Source: an uncultured Acetobacteraceae bacterium
GTDB lineage: Bacteria; Pseudomonadota; Alphaproteobacteria; Acetobacterales; Acetobacteraceae
Length of the DNA: 6,772 nt
Reading direction: 5' to 3'
Assembly (NCBI GenBank): GCA_937930165.1
Contig: CALGVL010000151.1
Location: 1 to 6,772, forward strand
A model generated the notes under the pieces. The model searched no databases. It worked only from the letters and a program-made list of their open reading frames with translations, and was not told the DNA's origin. Made by a program: the position numbers and the translations under genes. This document shows positions 1-5,211 of the stretch, one piece after another. Numbering within the stretch: position 1 is the stretch's first letter; each line of letters opens with the position of its first letter.

Positions 1-373
1 GTTCCGCCTGCAGGGGGGGGCGGCGTGCCAGGGCATTGATCCGCGCCAGCAGCTCGGCGAAGGCGAAGGGCTTGGCGAGGTAGTCATCGGCGCCGGCCTC
101 CAGCCCCTCCACCCGGTCGCCGACTCCGGCACGGGCGGTCAGCATCAGGGCAGGGGTCCGCACCCCTGCGGCCCGCAGGGCGCGCACCAGGCCGAGGCCG
201 TCGAGTTGCGGCAGCATCCGGTCCACCACCAGCACGTCGTAGCTGCCGCCACTTGCCAGGAACAGCCCGTCCCGCCCATCCGCGGCACGGTCCACCAGAT
301 GGCCTGCCTCGGTCAGGCCATTCGCCACATAGCTGGCGGTCTCGGCATCGTCCTCGACGATCAGAATCTTCAC
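1..373 (-). CDS. OmpR/PhoB-type response regulator, receiver domain (C-terminus off the left edge)
   Basis: DNA-binding response regulator of a two-component system, acting in the cytoplasm. About 124 residues are visible. They form a complete receiver domain beginning VKILIVEDDAETASYV, with acidic pocket E7/D8/D9, phospho-acceptor D51 (VVDRMLP), T79 (MLTAR) and K101 (YLAKPF). The start of the linker (RRPPLQAE) is also present; the winged-helix domain lies beyond base 1. I chose the GTG at 373 because it places the first beta strand at the N-terminus as in the family, with a GGGGAA tract about ten bases upstream. An in-frame ATG at 397 would add MNGWGTPA but has no clear ribosome site. The gene is divergent from the Do protease, which suggests envelope-stress control of that protease; this is inference. 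The partner histidine kinase is probably downstream, off the window. The subfamily resembles QseB/CusR/CopR-like regulators, but the signal cannot be told from this part. Confidence 0.93.
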   Translation of the reverse strand, partial: MKILIVEDDAETASYVANGLTEAGHLVDRAADGRDGLFLASGGSYDVLVVDRMLPQLDGLGLVRALRAAGVRTPALMLTARAGVGDRVEGLEAGADDYLAKPFAFAELLARINALARRPPLQAE

Positions 374-403
374 GGCAGGTGTTCCCCATCCGTTCATGAC
401 CGG

Positions 404-431
404 CCGTAAAGACATACGGATCGGTAAACAT
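404..431. repeat. Candidate operator: short inverted plus direct repeat
   Basis: CCGTA (404-408) and TACGG (415-419) form a perfect 5-bp inverted repeat around AAGACA. GTAAAGACAT (406-415) is echoed by GTAAACAT at 424-431, 18 bases start to start. OmpR-family regulators often bind tandem direct repeats in such divergent promoters, so this could be the binding site of the neighbouring regulator. The arms are short and could arise by chance. Confidence 0.3.
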
Positions 432-513
432 CAAGCCAAGCGACCACGAGGCTCGCCGCGCTTTCCTCACCTTGGCAGCCACCCCCGGGCATCCCCGGAG
501 GCGGCTTCGAGAT

Positions 514-519
514 GAGGAG
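514..519 (+). promoter_or_regulatory. Ribosome binding site of the Do protease (tandem ATG start)
   Basis: GAGGAG is a strong Shine-Dalgarno match. Two ATG codons follow in frame at 524 and 527. The spacing is 4 bases to the first and 7 to the second, so 527 is the better-spaced initiator, although 524 gives the longest frame. The protein differs by one methionine only. Confidence 0.7.
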
Positions 520-523
520 TTGA

Positions 524-1978
524 ATGATGCCCAAGATCGATCGTCGCCGTGGCACCCTTCTGGCCAGCGGCGCGCTTGCACTGGCGCTTGCGACCTCGGC
601 GTTGGTGCCTCTGCCGCCGTATGCCGTGGCGCAACCGGCCGCGGTGCCGTCCGGCGGCACGGCGGTCGCGCTGCCGCGCCCCTCTGGTCCCGATTTCGCG
701 GATCTCGCCGCACGGGTGACGCCGGCGGTGGTGCGCGTCAGCATCGTAGGCCACATCCAGCCCTCCGCGGTGGACATACCGCCCGAACTGCGCGGCACGC
801 CCTTCGAGCGGTTCTTCCGCGGCATGGAACGCGGCACGACGCGCAGGATCGCCGGCCAGGGCTCCGGATTCATCATCGACAAGGCCGGCTACATCGTCAC
901 GAACAACCATGTGATCGGCAATGCAGATTCGGTGAAGGTCGAGCTCTCGGACGGGCGGGACCTGCCGGCGAAGGTCGTAGGCACCGATCCGCAGACCGAC
1001 CTGGCGCTACTGAAGGTGGATGCCGGCGGCGACCTGCCCACGGTGGACTTCGGCGACAGCAACAAGCTGCGCGTCGGCGAGTGGGTGATGGCCATGGGCA
1101 ATCCCTTCAGCCTGGGCGGCACCGCGACGGTGGGCATCGTCTCGGCGCTCGGACGGCAGATCGGCGCCGGGCCCTATGATGACTTCATCCAGACCGACGC
1201 GGCGATCAATCCGGGCAATTCGGGTGGCCCGCTGTTCAACATCGCCGGCGAGGTCATCGGCGTGAACTCGGCGATCTACTCGCCCTCGGGCGGCAATGTC
1301 GGCATCGGCTTCGCTGTCCCGTCGCATCTTGTGCAGAACGTCATCGAGCAGCTCAAGGAGCATGGGCGGGTAGAGCGCGGCTGGCTCGGGGTTTCGCTGC
1401 AGCGGATGGACGAGGAACTTGCCAAGGCGGTCCGGGCCTCCAGTGACAAGGGCGCACTGATCGGCGAGGTGCAGCCGAACTCGCCGGCGGCCAGGGCGGG
1501 GCTGCAGGTCGGCGATGTCGTGGTGGGCTTCAATGGCCGCGACATCGCCTCGCCGCGCGACCTTGCGACAGCGGTGGCGGAGGTGAAGCCTGGCCATGAG
1601 GCGAAGATCACCGTGCTGCGCGACGGCCGGAAGGTCGAGGAGCAGGTCAAGATCGGCCAGCCTCCACGCTCGCAGATGGCGGCGAACGACCGATCCGAGT
1701 CCGCGGAGCGCCAGCAAGCTTCGCTCGGGCTCGCGCTCGCACCCAATAACGGGCCCGGCGCAGTGGTGGCGCGGGTGCGACCCGACAGCATCGCCGCGGA
1801 GCGCGGGCTTGAGCAGGGCGATGTGATCCTGCGCGTCGGCGATCGGGAGGTGAGCCGGCCGCGTGACGTGGTGGATGCGGTAAATGCGGCGCGCGAGGCA
1901 GGACGCTCGGTGATTGCCCTGCAGATCGAGCGCGACGGCAACCGTGCCATCGTTGCGCTGCCGCTGAAGATGGGTTGA
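524..1978 (+). CDS. degP: Do-family (DegP/DegQ-like) periplasmic serine endoprotease
   Basis: Periplasmic protease/chaperone that degrades misfolded envelope proteins (MEROPS S1C, HtrA family). The 484 residues are full length for the family. An N-terminal signal peptide shows basic residues (KIDRRR), a hydrophobic stretch at about 11-30 and a likely cut after AVA at 36. The trypsin-like domain (about 57-280) carries the triad H129 (TNNHV), D159 (DPQTDLALLKV) and S233 in GNSGGPL. PDZ1 spans about 283-378 (GWLGVSLQ; NSPAARAGLQVGDVV) and PDZ2 about 400-482 (LGLALAP; AAERGLEQGDVIL). The linker near 385-398 is short and polar. The gene stands alone, with its own ribosome site and terminator, and is divergent from a response regulator that may control it. 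Nothing is broken. DegP, DegQ and MucD cannot be separated by eye, so the symbol names the family. Confidence 0.95.
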   Translation: MMPKIDRRRGTLLASGALALALATSALVPLPPYAVAQPAAVPSGGTAVALPRPSGPDFADLAARVTPAVVRVSIVGHIQPSAVDIPPELRGTPFERFFRGMERGTTRRIAGQGSGFIIDKAGYIVTNNHVIGNADSVKVELSDGRDLPAKVVGTDPQTDLALLKVDAGGDLPTVDFGDSNKLRVGEWVMAMGNPFSLGGTATVGIVSALGRQIGAGPYDDFIQTDAAINPGNSGGPLFNIAGEVIGVNSAIYSPSGGNVGIGFAVPSHLVQNVIEQLKEHGRVERGWLGVSLQRMDEELAKAVRASSDKGALIGEVQPNSPAARAGLQVGDVVVGFNGRDIASPRDLATAVAEVKPGHEAKITVLRDGRKVEEQVKIGQPPRSQMAANDRSESAERQQASLGLALAPNNGPGAVVARVRPDSIAAERGLEQGDVILRVGDREVSRPRDVVDAVNAAREAGRSVIALQIERDGNRAIVALPLKMG

Positions 1979-1986
1979 CGGGCAGA

Positions 1987-2014
1987 GGGGCGGGCTGGCG
2001 CTGCCCGCCCCTTT
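1987..2014 (+). terminator. Rho-independent terminator of the Do protease gene
   Basis: A perfect 9-bp GC-only stem (GGGGCGGGC at 1987-1995, GCCCGCCCC at 2003-2011) with a 7-base loop TGGCGCT is followed by TTTCCCTT. It begins 8 bases after the stop codon. The T tract is short and interrupted, but the stem is very stable, so termination for the upstream gene is likely. Confidence 0.85.
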
Positions 2015-2058
2015 CCCTTGGGCGCGGAATCCCGGGTGGCAAGTTTAGGGACCGGGCA

Positions 2059-2099
2059 TGGTACTGCACAACCCGGCAGGATTTGGTACGGCACGAACC
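2059..2099 (+). repeat. Imperfect tandem direct repeat TGGTACnGCAC(n)AACC
   Basis: TGGTACTGCACAACC at 2059-2073 is repeated as TGGTACGGCACGAACC at 2084-2099: one substitution and one inserted base, with starts 25 bases apart. Such spacing (about 2.4 helical turns) is compatible with a two-site operator, or with a small duplication. No known binding site was recognised. A sigma-54 reading was tested and fails because the GG/GC spacing is wrong. Confidence 0.4.
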
Positions 2100-2127
2100 G
2101 AAAGCGAAGCGATACGATCTTGCCTTG

Positions 2128-2142
2128 TTGGGATATTCCCGA
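2128..2142. repeat. Small near-palindrome TTGGGA-TAT-TCCCGA
   Basis: Six-base arms, with one G-T mismatch on paper, surround TAT inside the AT-rich region. It may be an operator half-pair or a small hairpin in the leader. It is short enough to occur by chance. Confidence 0.25.
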
Positions 2143-2199
2143 TCAACTTCCCGTTTATTGGTGAAATTACCAACTAAACAGGTTGCGGCCTTCCTAATC

Positions 2200-2235
2200 T
2201 ACTCCCCGTTGGAATTCGTCGCATTAAGGGGAGTA
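2200..2235. repeat. 8-bp perfect inverted repeat TACTCCCC / GGGGAGTA
   Basis: TACTCCCC at 2200-2207 and GGGGAGTA at 2228-2235 are exact reverse complements separated by 20 bases. The half-site centres are 28 bases apart. The pair brackets the weak -35 candidate TTGGAA. It lies 265 bases upstream of the metalloprotease start, in the lowest-GC stretch of the window, and could be an operator for a dimeric regulator. The spacer is too long for a terminator and no T tract follows. Confidence 0.45.
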
Positions 2236-2486
2236 TTTCCGCCTGCGAAAATATTTGAGCCGCCGAGGGAAGCGCTTGTCTTCATCGGTGATGGACCGTG
2301 AGCCACGGGGCGCTCTGTCCCGGCCACAGGTTTCCCATCTGAGCAGGGAGCGGGCCGGCCGAGCCTCACTCCCCAATCATCAGCAGGAACGAATGGACCA
2401 TCGAGTGATGCTCGCCACAGCTATGTTCAAGCCATGCGCCGATCCCGGCCATGGAGAAGGCATGCGAGCCTATGGCCTGCCAAAGC

Positions 2487-2492
2487 GGAGGT
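2487..2492 (+). promoter_or_regulatory. Ribosome binding site that fixes the metalloprotease start
   Basis: GGAGGT is a near-perfect Shine-Dalgarno sequence, 7 bases before the ATG at 2500. The same frame is open from an ATG at 2434, but that codon has no purine-rich tract before it and would add 22 arginine-rich residues (MRRSRPWRRH) unlike the family. Confidence 0.85.
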
Positions 2493-2499
2493 CACGCTG

Positions 2500-4221
2500 A
2501 TGGTGTCCGACGCCACCATGCCCTCCGCAGCCCCGACGGGGGGTGCGGCGCGCATTGTCTCCGTCGCAGCCACCGGCGATGCGACGATTGATGGCCTGAT
2601 GAGCGGGGCAGCCTGGCTCGATACGCCAAGCTTCGGGTTTCCCGCTCTTCGCAGCGATTACGAGGCCGATTACGGGGGGGTGGCTCCCGACAGCGGTTTC
2701 GCGCAGGCAAGCTTCGCCCAGATACAGGCGGTACGGCAGGTGCTGACGGGCAGCACACCCGATGCCGGCGGGCCGGTGATGCATTACGGCTCTATCGCCT
2801 CCTTCACTCTGCTGAATCCGGGCGAGGTGCAGAGCCCTGGCACGGCCGATCTGCGCTATGCCCAATCCACCAGCCCCGCGACGGCTTATACCTATACTCC
2901 TTGGGCCGCCGCAGGCGACGGTTCGGCTGCCGATCCTACCGCAGGCGATGTCTGGTTCGGCAAGAACTATCCGGCGCTCACCTCGCCGCAGCCGGGCAAC
3001 TATGGTTGGGCGGTGATCCTGCATGAGACCGGGCATGCGCTTGGCCTGAAGCATACGGGCGAGGCAACTGGCCCCGGCGGGATCGTCTTTCCGGCCGGGT
3101 TGGACTCCCTCGAACACACGGTGATGAGCGCCCGAAGCCTGCCGAACGGCTCGCCAGGCCTGTGGACCAATGAGGCCTCCGGCTATCCGCAGACCTACAT
3201 GCCGCTGGACATCGCCGCGCTACAGCACCTCTACGGGGCCAATTTCGAGGCAAATGCGGGTGACACGACCTATGGCTGGAGCCCGGATACCGGCGAGATA
3301 TTCATCGACGGCGTAGGGCAGGGCACGCCTTCGGCCAATCGCATCTTCCTCACCATCTGGGATGGCGGCGGCACGGATACCTACGATCTGTCGAATTACG
3401 TCAATGGCGTGACCATCGACCTGCAGCCGGGCGCCTCCTCCGCCGCATCTGCCGCGCAATTGGCCGTGCTGGACGCCGCGCAGGGCATCCGTGCAGCCGG
3501 CAACATCTACAATGCACTGCTCTTCGAGGGCGATCCGCGATCGCTGATCGAGAATGCCACTGGCGGCTCTGGCGACGATTCCGTCACCGGCAATGCCGCT
3601 GGCAATCGCCTCCTCGGCAATGGTGGGAACGACACGCTGTTCGGCCTGGATGGCGACGATACGCTGCAAGGCGGACCCGGAGACGATGTCCTGGACGGGG
3701 GAGCTGGCGCCGACACCTTCATCTTCGATCTGTCCTCCGAGACGGTGGCTGGCACGGCGGCGCCCGGCGCGTCACTGTTCGGACTGACAAATGCGCTGCG
3801 GGATCCGGATGCCGGTGGCGCGGGTTGGGGCCAGCATTTCGCCAAGCTCACGGCTTGGTGGTCGGCAGGCGAGGGGGGATTCGCCGGCAGCCCGCTGCAA
3901 CAATGGGTTTCCATGATGGCCGATCACGGCCGCGGACCGCGGGCTGCGCCGGACCAGATCCTGGTCCGGAGCGAAGGGAGCGACACCATTACCCATTTCA
4001 GCGAGGGAGATGTGTTGCGCTTCGACCTGCCCCGCGCCTCGGTGGAACCGCATGTCACCGTGTCACTGACGGATGCCGATGGCGATGGCGCCGCCGATAC
4101 CGAACTTCGCTTCGATGGGGGTGGCGGAATCACTCTCCTTGATACGCAGTATGCGAGCCTGGCGCAGCTTGCGGAAGGCGGTCGTCTCCAATTCGCGACG
4201 GATGCGGCCGTGATCGCCTGA
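2500..4221 (+). CDS. Serralysin-like RTX metalloprotease (M10B), type I-secreted
   Basis: Secreted zinc endopeptidase of 573 residues, a little longer than typical serralysins. There is no Sec signal peptide; members leave by an ABC-type (type I) exporter using a C-terminal signal. The catalytic domain spans about 28-245: an N-terminal IDGLMSGAAW motif, then GDVWFG (149-154), zinc motif HETGHALGLKH (175-185, catalytic E176) and Met-turn M209 (TVMSARS). The conserved MPLDIAALQHLYGAN (234-248) follows, then a serralysin C-terminal segment starting RIFLTIWDGGGTDTYDLSNY (281-300). Calcium-binding GG-GxD repeats occupy 355-408. An unusual stretch of about 75 residues (411-487) separates them from the C-terminal part, which contains DADGDGAADTELRF (525-538). 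The exporter genes and inhibitor are not in the window. Start chosen from the GGAGGT site. The zinc motif makes the family call firm; the substrate is unknown. Confidence 0.93.
   Translation: MVSDATMPSAAPTGGAARIVSVAATGDATIDGLMSGAAWLDTPSFGFPALRSDYEADYGGVAPDSGFAQASFAQIQAVRQVLTGSTPDAGGPVMHYGSIASFTLLNPGEVQSPGTADLRYAQSTSPATAYTYTPWAAAGDGSAADPTAGDVWFGKNYPALTSPQPGNYGWAVILHETGHALGLKHTGEATGPGGIVFPAGLDSLEHTVMSARSLPNGSPGLWTNEASGYPQTYMPLDIAALQHLYGANFEANAGDTTYGWSPDTGEIFIDGVGQGTPSANRIFLTIWDGGGTDTYDLSNYVNGVTIDLQPGASSAASAAQLAVLDAAQGIRAAGNIYNALLFEGDPRSLIENATGGSGDDSVTGNAAGNRLLGNGGNDTLFGLDGDDTLQGGPGDDVLDGGAGADTFIFDLSSETVAGTAAPGASLFGLTNALRDPDAGGAGWGQHFAKLTAWWSAGEGGFAGSPLQQWVSMMADHGRGPRAAPDQILVRSEGSDTITHFSEGDVLRFDLPRASVEPHVTVSLTDADGDGAADTELRFDGGGGITLLDTQYASLAQLAEGGRLQFATDAAVIA
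3562..3723 (+). repeat. RTX calcium-binding nonapeptide repeats (protein level)
   Basis: Residues 355-408 of the metalloprotease form a run of six 9-residue units: GGSGDDSVT, GNAAGNRLL, GNGGNDTLF, GLDGDDTLQ, GGPGDDVLD and GGAGADTFI. Units 1 and 3-5 keep the GGxGxDxUx calcium-roll pattern well; unit 2 is degenerate. Such repeats fold on calcium outside the cell. Confidence 0.9.
3949..3969. repeat. Intragenic perfect palindrome CCGGACCAG-ATC-CTGGTCCGG
   Basis: Nine-base arms pair perfectly around ATC, inside the metalloprotease gene where the protein reads PDQILVRS (residues 484-491). It would make a strong mRNA hairpin. No T tract follows, so it is not a normal terminator. It may be a chance product of GC-rich codons or have a regulatory role. 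Confidence 0.4.
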
Positions 4222-4237
4222 GCGGGATGCCCTGCAC

Positions 4238-4260
4238 GGCCTGCCGGGTCACGGCAGGCC
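4238..4260. terminator. Hairpin between convergent genes, possible bidirectional terminator
   Basis: GGCCTGCCG (4238-4246) and CGGCAGGCC (4252-4260) form a perfect 9-bp stem around GGTCA. It begins 17 bases after the metalloprotease stop. It overlaps the 3' end of the opposing dehydrogenase, whose stop codon (4249-4251) lies in the loop. Neither side has a T tract, so it is either a weak terminator or a hairpin that protects mRNA ends. Confidence 0.55.
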
Positions 4261-5192
4261 GGAGGACCCGGCTTTCAGTCGCAGCAGGGTGAGCAGGATG
4301 TCGTCGCGCTGCCGGACCATCTCGTCCTCGTCCAGGGGCGCGAGTTCCGCGCGCACTCCGGACGCCACCATCCGCTGCGTGCCGGGGGTGAGGGAGGCCG
4401 TGCCAAGGTCGCGCCACATCGCCTCAATCGGCGGGCCGAGATGCGCCAGCAGATGCTCGATCCCGCCGGCGCCGCCGGAGAGGTGCAGGTTCAGGAAGGG
4501 GCCGAGCAGGGCCCAACGCAGGCCCGGCCCATGCGCGATGGCGGTATCGATATCGGCCACCGTGGCCACGCCGCTCTCGACGAGATGCACCGCCTCCTGC
4601 CAGAGCGCGGCCTGGAGGCGGTTCGCAACATGGCCGGTGATCTCGCGGCGCAGCCGGATCGGCTTCTTGCCAATGGCCGTGTAGAAGGCCATCGCGCGCT
4701 CCAGCGCCGCCTCCGTGGTGGCGCGGCCGCCGACCACTTCCACCAGCGGGACCAGGTGCGGCGGGTTGAAGGGATGGCCGAGCACCACCCGCCCCGGCTG
4801 CGCGCAGACCGTCTGCACCTCGCTCATCAGCAAGGTCGAGGAACTGGATGCGAGAATGACATCAGGCGGGGCCGCGGCATCCAGGCGGCGGAACAACTCG
4901 CGCTTGATCTCGAGCCGTTCCGGACCGTTCTCCTGCACAAACTGCGCCCCTCCAGCGCGGCTTCCGGCGAGGGCGCGAAGCGCAGCCGGTCGGGCGAGGC
5001 GCCTTCCCCGAGGCCCATCCGTTCCATCGCCGGCCAATGCGCCTCCACGGCGCGGCGCGGCGCCGCCTCGGCATCCGGCGCCGGATCCGTCGCCGCCACC
5101 TCCAATCCGCGGGCGAGGAAATACGCGGCCCAGGAAGCGCCAATGACGCCGGTGCCGACCACGGCGACGCGCTGGATCCCACTTGCTGTCAT
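4249..5192 (-). pseudogene. 3-hydroxyacyl-CoA dehydrogenase family (lambda-crystallin/L-carnitine dehydrogenase type), frameshifted
   Basis: NAD-dependent oxidoreductase acting on a 3-hydroxy acid or its CoA ester. Two overlapping frames together make one protein. The first (5192 to about 4950) holds the Rossmann start with GTGVIG at residues 13-18. The second (about 4949-4249) holds AQFVQENGPERLEIK, the ASSSS loop, HPFNPP (H140 after repair) with E152 twelve residues on as in the family His-Glu pair, and C-terminal GLRWALLGPF. Adding one base in the CCCC run at 4947-4950 (coding GGGG to GGGGG) joins them as EAALEG|AQFVQ and gives 315 codons including stop, the usual length. As written, translation would run on to an unrelated 121-residue product. 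The HPFNPPHLVPLVEV form points to the lambda-crystallin, L-gulonate or L-carnitine dehydrogenase group rather than the fatty-acid FadB type. It sits 19 bases after the CoA-ligase chimera, surely in one operon. A sequencing error is a real alternative to a pseudogene. Confidence 0.85.
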
Positions 5193-5198
5193 CTGGAT

Positions 5199-5205
5199 CT
5201 CCCTT
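5199..5205 (-). promoter_or_regulatory. Ribosome binding site of the dehydrogenase
   Basis: On the minus strand AAGGGAG lies 6 bases before the ATG at 5192, in the 19-base gap after the upstream stop. It supports 5192 as the real start and translation from an operon message. Confidence 0.7.
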
Positions 5206-5211
5206 GTCGTC

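Larger units (their letters stand above)
374..523. promoter_or_regulatory. Divergent intergenic region between response regulator and Do protease
   Basis: This 150-base stretch lies between the two divergent start codons, so it should carry both promoters. No convincing sigma-70 -35/-10 pair could be fixed on either strand. The part around 404-432 is locally AT-richer than its surroundings and contains short repeats, listed separately. An open frame crosses the region on the minus strand, but it runs antisense to the protease gene and has no family resemblance, so I treat the stretch as non-coding. Confidence 0.55.
2015..2486. other. Gene-free AT-rich intergenic region upstream of the metalloprotease
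   Basis: About 470 bases with no convincing gene. The core 2101-2260 is about 46% GC by hand count, far below the flanking genes, as expected for a long promoter/leader or a piece of foreign DNA. Two open frames cross it, at 1975-2301 and 2255-2500. The first runs through the terminator and neither has a good ribosome site, recognisable domain or sensible composition, so I reject both. A weak promoter possibility is TTGGAA at 2209-2214, 17 bases before AGTATT at 2232-2237, but the -10 match is poor. Repeats in the region are listed separately. No tRNA or riboswitch was recognised. Confidence 0.6.

Noticed and set aside
12..20. Run of G near the left edge, considered as a phase-variable tract
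   Set aside because: The frame continues normally through it as RRPPLQAE, as in related regulators; no shift is seen.
84..910. Several long minus-strand open frames across the response-regulator start and protease N-terminus
   Set aside because: They are antisense or out of frame to genes with clear domains; GC-rich DNA gives such open shadows easily.
2059..2075. Possible sigma-54 promoter in TGGTACTGCAC
   Set aside because: The required GG and GC elements are not at the -24/-12 spacing in either repeat copy.
2158..2173. TTGGT-GAAATT-ACCAA inverted repeat
   Set aside because: Only five paired bases in an AT-rich tract, expected by chance; no partner site seen.
1975..2301. Open plus-strand frame of 108 codons after the Do protease
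   Set aside because: It overlaps the protease stop, runs through the terminator hairpin, has no family resemblance, and its ATG lacks a ribosome site.
2296..2308. CCGTG-AGC-CACGG hairpin in the metalloprotease leader
   Set aside because: Five-base stem with no T tract and no link to a known riboswitch or attenuator.
2255..2500. Open plus-strand frame of 81 codons ending at the metalloprotease start
   Set aside because: Arginine-rich low-information product with no Shine-Dalgarno sequence; it is most likely leader sequence.
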